From the NCBI GenBank assembly GCA_963922205.1, contig CAWUHX010000025.1, positions 310,001 through 374,000 of the forward strand: DNA of 64,000 bases, in the 5' to 3' direction. Origin of the DNA: Romanomermis culicivorax (lineage: Eukaryota; Nematoda; Enoplea; Mermithida; Mermithidae). The position numbers and the translations under genes were made by a program. Positions 11,187 to 20,459 of this stretch are shown here, piece after piece. The notes beneath the pieces are model-generated. The model ran no database searches. It saw only the letters and a list, made by a program, of their open reading frames with translations, and was not told where the DNA came from. Within the stretch, counting starts at the first letter, position 1, and each line of letters starts with the position of its first letter.

Positions 11187-11653
11187 ATGTCCGCCACATT
11201 TGAAGTTTTTGTCAGAATGGTGCAAAGTAAAGTAAAAGGTAAAAATTTTTTATCTATTTATTCACCTAGTTATTAATCTATAATATTTTTTTTATTTGAG
11301 GTAAAATACTAACCAACAAACAGAAACGTGAGATGGCTGATTTGTTTTGGACTCGTTTCTCACCTGAAGCCAAGATTTTTTACAAAGACATAGCTAAGGT
11401 GTGCAATCATTTACGTCCTGAAGTTGGTTTACCTATGGGACGTAAAAAAGTTACACAGTTTTGGTGTTTTGCTAAATTATTAATAATAGAATTGTATATG
11501 ATGGAACCTCGCTCTATTTTTGTAGAAGATCTTTTTTTAAAGCTAGATGCAACACATAAACTGTTTTTTATGAATATGAATAATTTGTGTGCTTTTTCTA
11601 GATGCGAAGAGTTGAATATTATTATACAAAATGAAGCTTCATTACTATCTTAA
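11187..11653 (+). CDS. uncharacterised small protein with a 62-nt intron
   Basis: I propose two exons, 11187-11238 and 11301-11653. The donor is G|GTAAAAAT and the acceptor TTATTTGAG|G. The phases agree (1+2), giving 134 residues beginning MSATFEVFVRMVQ. Without splicing, the first exon runs into a stop within 12 codons, and the second opens at ATG 11333. The intron length equals that of the minus-strand ORF at 14505-14805 and of short host introns. The protein looks all-helical, is rich in Lys, Phe and Met, and has no signal peptide or known motif. It is intact, unlike the ATPase, integrase and protease. Alternatively, only the 106-codon second frame is used. Confidence 0.55.
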
Positions 11654-11735
11654 TGTAATACATTAACTGTTTCAATGTTCATTTAACGTTTGGTCATTAT
11701 TGTAATATTTTTATGTACTGTACAGTCTGTTTTGT

Positions 11736-12089
11736 ATGGCTTCTAGATTAAAGAAATATATTGACGAGCTCAATGTGTTGAAAAATTCAAATTGTGTTCA
11801 AAGACGTGTTTTTCTTCAACATTCTTCCCCCGATTTGATCTGTTGTATATGCCAAATTTGTTTGAACATATTGAACGGTAATATCCCTATTAATTCAAAG
11901 TTAAAAAAGAAATTGGCAAAGCATAAATTATTGCTTAGAGCTTTAGCTACAAGACATGAAAAAAACAAGAAAAAAGACTTACATAATAAACGTACAAGAA
12001 TAGTTCAAAGTGGTGGAGTATTTTTACCTCTAGTACTACCGGCTTTATTATCTACACTAGCAGCTTTTGTTACAGAGAAATTATTATAG
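11736..12089 (+). CDS. small basic protein with hydrophobic GG-FLP tail
   Basis: An intact 117-residue protein. Residues about 52-90 are very basic (KLKKKLAKHKLLLRA, then a KNKKKDLHNKR region). This is followed by VQSGG and a hydrophobic C-terminus beginning FLPLVLPALLSTL. Small proteins with a K/R-rich stretch, a GG and a hydrophobic tail occur in Polinton and adintovirus loci, where they are compared with adenovirus core or membrane-active minor proteins. That comparison is from memory and the role is inference. The stop TAG is 1 nt before the next ATG (12091), suggesting linked expression. Two CxxC-like cysteines (CCICQIC) lie near residues 36-42. Confidence 0.6.
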   Translation: MASRLKKYIDELNVLKNSNCVQRRVFLQHSSPDLICCICQICLNILNGNIPINSKLKKKLAKHKLLLRALATRHEKNKKKDLHNKRTRIVQSGGVFLPLVLPALLSTLAAFVTEKLL

Positions 12090-12090
12090 A

Positions 12091-12924
12091 ATGAAATTTG
12101 CTAGTAAATTTGCTCTTATCCCTCATGAGGTTCTGAATAAGTTGAATAACTCTCAGGCTTCTTCTTCGTCGCGTGCAAATGAAAAGACGGGTATAGCTAG
12201 ACAAGTTGATATGTATCATAACGAATTAGAGTGCATTATGAAGGATAATACATTAACACCCAAAGAACAATACAAAATGTACTCTCAATTATTGTCACAA
12301 TATTTAACTTTTGAACACGAAAACGCCCAGCCTGCTACCATAATTTTAAAAGAAAATACTAATGATGAAAGTGATAGCATTAATTTAAAGGTTGAGGAAA
12401 AAGATTGGTTGAATGATGAGAAATTACTCAGTGGAATTCCTAAACAATTTAAACGTTCTGCATCATTATTATTGGAACATGTGCGACCTAACCCTAGTAT
12501 ACATGTTAATAAGCAAGGAGAAATATTAATTGATGGGAAATTAATTGAAGGTTCCCATATTATTGATTTATTACATGATTTGTCACGTAAATGTTCAAAA
12601 ATTACGCAACCACTTGGAGTAGGCGAATTTGCTAATGCTTTGAGAAAACATAATGTACCCTTAGAGGCTATAGGAAATCCTTTGTGCAGAATGTTATTCA
12701 CTCTACCTCGGAAACTCTCCTACCAAACGGCTGCTGAAGAATCAGATAATCAGGCAAGCGGTAGTCTCAAACAGTTGAATAAATCCCACGTGAAAGGTGT
12801 TGGTGTATTTTCAAGTGACGAAGAAGATATCAAAGACAATACAATCTTGAGTAAAGGAAACTCGACAGAAAAAAAGATACGGAGAAAAGCTAGAACACTT
12901 AGACCATATACCCCTTTGTACTAG
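12091..12924 (+). CDS. conserved-looking Polinton-associated protein of unknown function
   Basis: An intact 277-residue frame. The start is the ATG at 12091 (MKFASKFALIPHEV), 1 nt after the previous stop. The protein has a charged helical N-terminal half and a middle part with the pattern GEILIDGK then GSHIIDLLHDLSRK. A segment follows that reads GVGEFANALRKHNVPLEAIG. The C-terminus is acidic then basic, with a Ser/Asp-rich linker and a K/R cluster near residues 258-266. I recall similar proteins (opening with a F.L.P.E motif) next to integrase and protease in invertebrate Polinton-like loci, but know no function. A structural or capsid-related role is a guess from context. The integrase ATG follows 1 nt after its stop. 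Confidence 0.6.
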   Translation: MKFASKFALIPHEVLNKLNNSQASSSSRANEKTGIARQVDMYHNELECIMKDNTLTPKEQYKMYSQLLSQYLTFEHENAQPATIILKENTNDESDSINLKVEEKDWLNDEKLLSGIPKQFKRSASLLLEHVRPNPSIHVNKQGEILIDGKLIEGSHIIDLLHDLSRKCSKITQPLGVGEFANALRKHNVPLEAIGNPLCRMLFTLPRKLSYQTAAEESDNQASGSLKQLNKSHVKGVGVFSSDEEDIKDNTILSKGNSTEKKIRRKARTLRPYTPLY

Positions 12925-12925
12925 A

Positions 12926-14044
12926 ATGATGGATAGATTACTTTCAAAATTGTACAAAAATTTACACGGAAATCCAACAGCTTTTTCTAGTATTGAAAAA
13001 TTATATGTTGAAGCTAGAAAACACAATAAAACAATTACACGTAAAAATGTTAAAGATTGGCTCTCAAAATAAGATAGTTATACATTACATAAGCAAGTCA
13101 ACAAAAAGTTTTCACGTAACCGTATTTATGTTACAGCTATGGAATAACAATGGGAAATTGATTTGGCAGATATGTCTTCTTTAGCAGATTTTAACGATAG
13201 ATATAAATTTATGTTTACATGTATAGATGTATTAAGTAAATAGGCATGGGTTGAACCATTGAAATCAAAACATACAAAGAATGTATGTGAAGCTTTTCAA
13301 AATATTTTGAAAAGAAGTCGAACCTCTTGGAGAGTGGGCAGCGATAAAGGAAAAGAATTTGTCAACGAAGATTTCCAAAAATTATTAAAACTGAATGATA
13401 TACAATTTTTTACTTCCCAGAATGAAGACATAAAATGTTCAATAGTAGAACGGTTTAATAGAACCTTAAAAACTAAATTGTTTAAATATTTTACAGAGTT
13501 TACCACTTATAAATGGATCGATATTCTATCAACAGTAGTTTCAAACTATAATCATTCTACTCATAGATCAATTGGTGAAAAACCAGTTAATGTTAATTAT
13601 TCCAATGAAAAACTTATATGGCAGAGACTTTACCTCAAGAACACATGCACTAGAAAATCTAAGATTGATATAGGAGATTAGGTGCGAATTAGTAAGCATA
13701 GAGGTGTGTTCGACAAAGGTTATTTACCTCAATGGAGTGAGGAAGTTTTTAGGGTAAAACAAACTGTAAAGACTAGAAACCAAATACTTTATAGAATTCA
13801 GGATTTGGAAGGCGAGGATATAGAAGGATGTTTTTATGAAAAAGAGCTACAGAAAATTGATTTTAACCCTGATATCAAAGAATATAAAATTGAAAAGATT
13901 TTAAAAACTAAACATTTACCAGACGGTCAAAATAAACTACTTGTGAAGTGGTGGGGTTATCTTGAAAAATTCAACAGCTGGATTTTAGAAAAGGATATAC
14001 AAAACAACGATGACAACGACGACAATTATGATGAACAACTTTGA
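12926..14044 (+). pseudogene. Polinton-type DDE integrase with C-terminal chromodomain, four stops
   Basis: Integrases of the rve superfamily insert the element into host DNA. The single 372-codon frame shows the catalytic triad as D79 (WEIDLADM context), D140 (GSDKGKEF) and E175 (IVERFNRTL), with the last two 35 positions apart. Downstream is a VRISKHRG block. A chromodomain spans about 318-358 with its aromatic residues Y320, W342/W343 and W352 (LVKWWGY, FNSWI), as in Polinton integrases and chromoviruses. In-frame stops occur at codons 49 (TAA), 74 (TAA), 106 (TAG) and 252 (TAG); there is no frameshift. The C-terminus is an Asn/Asp tract that overlaps the start of the protease gene. Confidence 0.88.
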
Positions 14045-14522
14045 ATTGACATATTATGTTCAGCAAGATACAATTTTATCAAGAATTTTTCTCGGAGTTT
14101 TTGCTTGCGATACATTACCAAAGATAGTTAAAAGACCTGCCGCTCTAATTGCAAACATAGATTCATCTTTTCAAAAAGGAAGTCATTGGATCACTATGTA
14201 TTTGGATAATGACAACTCTGTATATTATTTTGATTCATATGGTTTACCACCAATCATTCCTGCTTTTATAAACTATATTAACAAGAATGCTACAGTAAGA
14301 CACATAGATGTGAAACGCCTATAAAACTTTTATAGCACAGTTTGTGGTATATATACTTTGTATTTTTTGTATTATAAAGGGCGATGTGTTCCTATGTATA
14401 AAATGTTTAGAAGTTTTAGTAATACAAATTTTGCTTATAATGATAAGTTAGTTTGTAAGTTCTTTCATTGTAAGTTTTCTGTTAAAGGTCGATTGCAAAA
14501 TAATTTATGTACACATTTGTAA
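14028..14522 (+). pseudogene. adenain-like cysteine protease, one internal stop
   Basis: Adenain-like (Ulp1-fold) proteases mature capsid proteins in adenoviruses and Polintons. Counting from the ATG at 14028, His53 lies in GSHWI and Asp69 in YYFDSYG. The nucleophile Cys106 lies in STVCG. Spacing fits adenain (His54, Glu71, Cys122). A TAA at codon 99 lies seven residues before the cysteine, exactly where adenain has its oxyanion-hole glutamine. The frame then continues without shift to TAA at 14520. The gene overlaps the integrase end by 17 nt. The presence of a maturation protease implies a capsid once existed, although no capsid gene is seen here. Confidence 0.85.
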
Positions 14523-14535
14523 TAATTTATGTACA
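14499..14535. repeat. short direct repeat AATAATTTATGTACA
   Basis: The 15-mer occurs at 14499-14513 and again at 14521-14535, straddling the stop of the protease frame. It could be slippage, or a duplicated target or junction at the edge of the element. Confidence 0.6.
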
Positions 14536-14805
14536 AATTCGACTCCGAATATGGGTGAATCTTGCTGCACTGACGAATCGTAATTTTCGTCCATTGGACG
14601 ATTATTGTCGGTGGTTTGATCCATTGAGCTTCTTTCACTCGATGTGACCATCCTGAAAATGCAGAAACATGCAAGCAAAATTGAATTATGTGAGAAAAAA
14701 ATAAAAACACTACCGATTCTGAGCATTGCCAGCAGCATTCATTCTGGACGAATGATAGCGCTTCTTCTTCCATGATGTTCTGACTGACTTGTTGCTGTCA
14801 GCCAT
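14505..14805 (-). CDS. small spliced ORF antiparallel to the protease 3' end
   Basis: Exon 1 is 14805-14714, starting MADSNKSVRTSWKKKRYHS. The donor is CG|GTAGTG and the acceptor TTTTCAG|G; exon 2 runs 14652-14505 and ends CT-TAA style after QMCT. The phases join cleanly and the 61-nt intron matches the other short introns. The predicted 79 residues start very basic, then become Ser/Asp/Asn-rich. I do not recognise it. Exon 2 may instead splice on at the GTACAT after residue VEF. The last 18 nt overlap the protease frame on the opposite strand. It could be the right-hand gene of the Polinton-like element, or the first exons of a host or transposon gene. Confidence 0.45.
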
Positions 14806-15311
14806 TGGAAGCAGAACCTAACTAGCCTCAGTTCAAAAAAGGGGAACAACTAAACTATGGATCCTAACTGAAAATTCACAAGGGTGGGGTTTTATGAACT
14901 TTGATGGCTTAAACTAAAATCTTGAGTAGACCTCACTTATTTTGAACTAAAAAAAGAACAAGGGTTTAAACAGGCAAACAACAGCAAACTAGCATATAGC
15001 AAACGGAATCGCCAAAAAACTGGATATTTGTCGAACTACAGTAAAACATGGCCGTTTGATTGTCTTTTTTCATATTTTAACGGCAATAACTTCGGTTTTA
15101 ACTCTTTTTGAAAGAACAACTTTTTCAAACAAAATTTCATCAAAATCTGTTCTGAAACGATTTTAGAGGATCACAAGAGCTTTCGATTGCTATATTTTCA
15201 TTGAATTTTTACACACAGTTATCGAGAAAATTCTAATGCAAAAAGGTTACATGTTTTCTATTGGATGAGGTCAAACACATAAATGGCAAGGTAAAGTACA
15301 TAGTGAAAACG
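14806..15311. other. intergenic, nothing recognised
   Basis: AT-rich sequence between the small spliced ORF and the right inverted arm. I looked for inverted matches to the DNA left of the ATPase and saw none. Confidence 0.45.
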
Positions 15312-15830
15312 CCATGTATCATTTGAAAAAATTCGTTACCACTTGAAAAACATCGTTACATTCGAACATGATGCACTACATTTTTCAAGATGCATCACAA
15401 AAATTTTAAGATGCTTCGCAAAATTTTCAAGATGCATCGCAAAAAAATCAAGATGTAAGAGTTTTTCGATATTTGACTTTCTTTTCAAATGCATCGCAAT
15501 TCTTTCAAGTCGATCGCATTTTTCTAGATAGTCTTGAAAAAACCAAGGCCTAGAAAAAAATTAAGATGGCATCTTGAAAAAATTAAGATGAGCGGCACAT
15601 CAAAGTATAGGAATTTTCTGAAACTAGTTAATTAAAGGCGTTGCTCTGCCTCCAATTTTTGTATATACAGGAACCTTTCAAAGTTGATTTCTGATCTTAG
15701 GTCACGGCTTGCTGGCAGAGGGCACCCTTGGCTTTTACGGATGGTAGCAGGGAGGAGGTTATTTTGGACGGGCAATCCAATGGACAAAGTGGTTTTTCAT
15801 TAAAAAAAATTATTTTTCAAGATTTTTCAG
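15312..15830. repeat. right arm of the inverted pair flanking the Polinton-like locus
   Basis: Reverse-complement partner of 6490-6990. It carries the same module order: CAAGATG repeats, CTGAAACTAGTTAATTAAAG, CTTGCTGGCAGAGGG and GGGCAATCCAATGGACAAAG. Another fragment of the family, in the left-arm orientation, follows at about 15950-16030 (GTAACGATTATTTTCAAATGG). Confidence 0.65.
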
Positions 15831-16329
15831 AAAAACGTCAAAAATGTTTGTTTCCCATGCAAAATGCAGTAATTCTGTAAAATAATCACAATTTTGGACT
15901 TTGTCCGCTGTGCTAAGACAATCCCCTATCTGGGCAGGAACCCGACAAACGAAAAATATTTTTTCAACTGGTAACAAATTTTTCAAAGTGGTAACGATTA
16001 TTTTCAAATGGTCATTCTCGTATTCCGTATGCTTTACGTAGTAGACTTTTGGTTCATCAGAATTTAGTATAGAATTCGAGTGTTCTTTTGAAGTGCGTTT
16101 TGTTACAACGCAGTATCTTATGGAAGATTGAACAAAGAAGCAACAAAAATTCACTCAAGAAAACAATCTCTTATTGACAGTCAGAAAAGTTTTTTCTCCA
16201 CGATCGTCATTTTTCAACACGAATGATTTTTAAGTCTGTCAAACCACTTTTGCTGTATATCTATCATTTTGGAATAAGCGCACTATACTACTGATTTTCT
16301 CGTCTATTTTATCGACACAAATATCTGAT
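15831..16329. other. intergenic with one further repeat fragment
   Basis: It contains the repeat fragment at about 15950-16030 described with the right arm. Otherwise nothing is recognised. Confidence 0.45.
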
Positions 16330-16330
16330 C

Positions 16331-17445
16331 ACTAGTTTATTATAAAATGCCCCTATGAGGCAGAAAAAAGAAGAATATACTTGCTTGGATAGTTGCCAAG
16401 CTAGAAAAAGAAGTGGAGTAGATTTTTGAGAACTTGTGGTAAAGTTGGAAAAAATTCACTTTCGTTATATTAGATTTTCATTCTTTCTCAAAAAAAAATA
16501 TTCCGTGTCTGTGAAAAAATATGTTCTGCAGCATCGTGCATTTTGTCCTTCCCCTGACAGCACTTACAGCAACATTTTTCTAAATAAAAATTATATGTGC
16601 ATGACTCCAAATGTAAAGAAATAGTAAACCAATAGCATTCTAACTCCCGACTGATTCAAAACTTCTGCCTCTCATACTAGCTGAAAATGACGAGGGAGGC
16701 ATATTATAGTCATAATCTCGACATTGAGCTCGTTATAGTCCTGATGACATTCAAATTATACGGAACTTGAGATCAAACTGAGTCGCCTTCTTGTTCGAGA
16801 TTATCTTGAGCTCGAGCTTAGACCCCTTTAATCCAACTGGGCCTTCGTTACATACGGAGTGAATTCTCTACGATATGTTATCCAAAATGAGTGAATTAAA
16901 CATACCTCACACAATTGATTTAGTCCTAAGAAGACTTCGCGCTGTATAGCTTTTTCTAAAAAGCTGAGTGGGATTTCCTGTCACTTTTCTAGAGTTGATT
17001 CCTGTTTTATAAACACTAAATTTACCAAAAAGTTCAACGCGAAGCACACATTTGTGAGGGAGGACATGGGGGGCGGTACAAACTACCCCAAGGATTTTGA
17101 AACTGGAAAATTGTTATGCAAAAGAATTTTTCGGTCAACTTTTTTTGAATTTTTTGTCTCAAAAAACGCCAAAAAACCAAGGTCCACCCCTGTACCCTAC
17201 TCAAAATTTCGGAGATGCACTTGTTTGATTGAAAAGTGTGTTGATGCACTCAGCTGCAGACTTCGCAGACACGAAAAATTTTTTTTGAGAAAGAATGAAA
17301 ATCCAATATAACGAAAGTGAATTTTTTCCAACTTTAACCCAAATTCTCAAAAATCTAATCCACTTTTTTTTCTAGCTTGGCAACTATACAAGCAAGTATA
17401 TTCTACTTTTTTCTGCCACATAGGGGAATTTTATAATAAACTAGT
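16331..17445. mobile_element. foldback/MITE with inverted arms of about 190 bp
   Basis: The outer ends are inverted copies starting ACTAGTTTATTATAAAAT. The arms (16331-16525 and 17266-17445) share CAGAAAAAAG, ATACTTGCTTG, GTTGCCAAGCTAGAAAAA and the TTCACTTTCGTTATATT block. The 740-bp centre is unrelated to the arms. It has no transposase. Confidence 0.75.
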
Positions 17446-17619
17446 CCACCTCTTTTTAGTGGGTCTCAGCCATGCATGAAAACGTTTGTAGAAGCGCATT
17501 AAGGTTTTTGAATTTGGTCATCTTTACATCAAAGGCACAATAAAAAACAATCTTAAAGCTAGAAATTCTCACTTTCGGTAAAAATAAAAGATGTGTAAAC
17601 TGCATAAAACTTAAAACAC

Positions 17620-18160
17620 GTTGTAGACGTAGAGTAAAGCGACCATTTCCATTGAATTCCCCATAATCAGTAACCGTTAACCCAAAAAAACCCGCAGAAA
17701 TACCTTTGTTTACACACAGAACAATTTTTCTGTGTGAACTGACTGTGTCCATTGAAATCCCCATGGTCGGAAACCTCTTCCCCCAAAACTCGCAGAAATA
17801 CATTTTTATGCACTCAATATAATTTTGTTTGTAAAGTTATCGCATCATTAAATTCTCCATGGTCGAAAAATCCCTTCCACAAAAAATAAAGAAAATACGC
17901 TTGTTCACACACGGGATAATTTTTTTTGTGTAAGGTGACACATCCATTGAATTCCCCACAGTCGAAACCCGTTTCACCACAAAATGACGAAAATAGGCTG
18001 GATTACACCCGGGATAATTTTTCGTGTAAAGTGATGGCATTCATTAAACTCCCTGTGGTCTAACCCCTTCGACAAAATTATCACGAAAATGCGCTTGTTT
18101 ACATCCCAGATAATTTTTTGTGTAAAATGACTGCATCCATCGAATTCGCTTCGCCAGAAT
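17620..18160. repeat. about 100-bp tandem repeat, about five copies
   Basis: Units recur about every 95-105 bp. Each carries GTGTAAAGTGAC-like, CATCCATTGAATTCCCCA, GAAACCCCTTCC-like and CGCTTGTTTACA..GGATAATTTTT blocks. It is the same family as the two copies at 1-195. The last unit runs straight into the CGAGCATGCTCG cluster. Confidence 0.8.
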
Positions 18161-18164
18161 CCCC

Positions 18165-18372
18165 TTCCACATGCTCGCCAAGCATGCTCGGAGCTGTGCT
18201 CGGAGATGCTTGGCTAGCACAGCTCCGAGCAAGTTGCGCGCCGAGCATGTTCGGGGAGCAAAGATTTTCTCGGCGAGCAGAACTTCGAGCACAAATAGTT
18301 TGCTCGCCGAGCATGCTCGGGGTGGTAGAACATTTTTCTACTCCGAGCATGCTCGGCGAGCAGCATGTGTTA
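18165..18372. repeat. cluster of CGAGCATGCTCG palindromes, copy 1
   Basis: At least seven palindromic modules built on GCTCGGCGAGC and CGAGCATGCTCGG are packed in about 200 bp. They are GC-rich in an AT-rich background. The cluster is largely self-complementary. Several frames are open on both strands as a result (MLGVV, EHARR and so on); these are not genes. Confidence 0.85.
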
Positions 18373-18469
18373 TAAGTATAGGCACGTCGCAGACTGGGCT
18401 AATTTATCAAAAATTGAACAATGCGCGTACGACCAATGCAAAAATTTGCGCGATCTGACTGGTCGGTAG

Positions 18470-19711
18470 TAGGGATGTATCGGGCCAGAGAATATCGGGG
18501 CGGGTCACGGGTTGAGTCGGGTCAGAGACCTCTAGCAAACCAGGTCAGGGGTCAAAAAATATGTTCAGTTCATGAAGCGTAACGCAAGCACAAACTCGCC
18601 ATGTTACATGCTTGTTTATTTATTTTTTATTGTAAATAAACATTGCAAATGAAAAATGACTCATCTTATTACTTTTAAATACTAAGTGCTGTCTTCAGAA
18701 ACGAGAAATGAAACGAGACTGGGAAATGAGAAACAAACAAAATCTTTCTGTTATTCAAGACAAAAAACGAAAATCAATCCGATCTACGATTAAAGGCAAT
18801 AAATCAAAAAAATCTGAAATGATAGCTAAGGACGGCTTGTCTGCCGAAAAAAAATGTTTGTTTAGAATTTCATTTTTCGCTTAATCTCAAAAACTGCTCC
18901 TCGAAAACTTTCTCTCAGGTACAAGACTTATTTTTGTCTCTTTTTTATTAAATGCTTGTAAATTGAAGAATGACCAACATCGGTCATTGTTCACACGAAG
19001 GTTTTACTATAGAACTTTTTGAACACATTAGAAATTATGGAACACTCAATTTGAAACACTATTTTATCTGAAACAGTTTTGGACACCATATCATTGCTTT
19101 TAACATGATATTGTTGGATAATTCTTTGTGAATTATGGAAATTGAATGATTTTTAAGCATACTTTTTCAGGAGATGAAGGCTAAAAATTATTCATCAAGG
19201 ATTGTGTCATAATGCATTGAAGGAAAAAATCACATTGCCATTAAATTTAACGTTTTTCTTGTCTAAATAATAACTGAATGAGGCCTAAGATTTAAACTTG
19301 CTCAGTAAATAATCACATGCAGGGCTGATTAATGCAAGAATTGCCATAGAAAACAGGATATTATAGATCTTTGCTCACCCAAAAAACTATCGGCCGATAT
19401 TTAAAAAAGTCAATTATCAGGCAATGCCAATACATCGATCATTCCCTACCTTCTTTGGAAAACTATTGAGAAAATTTTATTTTTGAAATGTATGTAATAA
19501 TGACTAAATTAATCTCATGTAGAGTAAAATTTCATCTGTTTTTTCTTGTGAAACAGTGAAAATTCTCAAATGAATGTTTTGACCCGTGACATTCAAGGCA
19601 CAGAGGTATCCTGGATAACGGCTAAGGTCAAGTCTTTTTTCTTCTTTCGGGTCAGAAAACATCGGGTAGGATCGGATAGCATGGCTGGTCAAAACGTCCG
19701 ATACATCCCTA
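18470..19711. mobile_element. MITE with TAGGGATGTATCGG inverted ends
   Basis: The left end TAGGGATGTATCGGG and right end CCGATACATCCCTA are inverted copies, with further inverted similarity inside (CGGGTCAGAGACC against GGGTCAGAAAAC-type blocks). The end sequence resembles hAT-type MITEs, but I see no clear 8-bp target duplication. It lies between the two CGAGCATGCTCG clusters. Confidence 0.65.
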
Positions 19712-19879
19712 ATTGCTAACTTTATTTGTGGGATTTCATTTTTTACTGTAAAATTTTCTCCATGTCTATTCGAACATTACAAGGATGTTAGGAAAAAACA
19801 CCGTGTCTTCCAAGATTAAAGGTATTGATTTTATGGTTCACACATGGAAAGAAATAAGTATGCATTTTGCAGGAAAAAT

Positions 19880-20020
19880 TTGCTCGCAAAGTATGAACCA
19901 ACTCCGAGCATGCTCGGCGAGCAAGCTGTTGGAGAGCATCTCCGAGCATGCTTGGTGAGCATGCTCGGAGATGCTTGCCGAGCATGCTCGGGGTAAATTT
20001 GCTCGCCGAGCAAAAGTTTT
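19880..20020. repeat. cluster of CGAGCATGCTCG palindromes, copy 2
   Basis: About six modules of the same palindromic unit as 18165-18372, bounded by TTTGCTCGC on the left and GCTCGCCGAGCAAA on the right. The two clusters lie on either side of the 18470-19711 MITE. Confidence 0.85.
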
Positions 20021-20144
20021 TTGTTATATAAACCGGGCTTAAGTTTATATAACAAAATTGTCAAATTTCGCGGTTCCCGGGATTTTGAACAACCATACAA
20101 TTGAATAGAGGCCATATTTTTAAAAAATTAAAAATCGCATTTGA

Positions 20145-20455
20145 GATTGCACCCCCAAGCTGCTAAGCCCGAAGTATGGAGCTTGGATATGGCACATCCA
20201 TTGCTGGGCATGGTGGAACTGGGGAGCCTTAAAAAGTGTTTTTTGAATGTTTTTGGGGCCGCACCGAGCACCACTTGCAGATAGAGGCAAAATGACAAAA
20301 GCCACCCCATAGTTTGCCCCTATGCCCGAAATTATGAAAAAAACCCGAAGGCTCTAGCTCTTACCGTTTTGGCTCTAGAGGGGGGACATGAAATTTGGGG
20401 GCCAAGTATATTATAGGTTGACGCTATCGCGCCACCTATGATTCCTCAAGTATCG
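20145..20455. repeat. dispersed repeat, copy 2 (partner at 320-620)
   Basis: Same orientation and module order as 320-620, including GCACCGAGCACCACTTG, CCGTTTTGGCTCTAGAGG and ATTATAGGTTGACGCTA. Confidence 0.65.
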
Positions 20456-20459
20456 ACGA

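Larger units (their letters stand above)
9900..14805. mobile_element. Polinton/Maverick-like (adintovirus-like) locus, degenerate
   Basis: A cluster of closely packed genes on the plus strand whose three recognisable members are the hallmark Polinton set: packaging-type ATPase, DDE integrase with chromodomain, adenain-like protease. Between them are four unrecognised small genes. Spacing is 1-120 nt, very unlike the gene-poor surroundings. DNA polymerase B, double-jelly-roll major capsid and penton genes are not seen. Six in-frame stops disable the ATPase, integrase and protease. The outer limits are uncertain: no convincing target duplication was found, and the nearest inverted arms (6490-6990, 15312-15830) look too diverged. 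Confidence 0.8.

Noticed and set aside
12285..12701. Minus-strand 138-codon frame opposite the 277-aa ORF
   Set aside because: Shadow of the plus-strand gene; no start context or homology.
9983..14522. Stop-codon reassignment (TAA/TAG read as sense) to explain the internal stops
   Set aside because: Neighbouring intact ORFs end at TAA or TAG just before the next start, so these codons still act as stops. The residue contexts at the six sites also differ.
6490..15830. Calling 6490-15830 a complete Polinton with terminal repeats
   Set aside because: Arm identity looks about 70%, whereas the genes show only six point stops and no frameshift in the ATPase, integrase and protease. The ages do not fit, and no target duplication was seen.
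18099..18458. Overlapping frames on both strands in the CGAGCATGCTCG cluster
   Set aside because: A palindromic GC-rich repeat is open in many frames. The peptides are simply the repeat translated.
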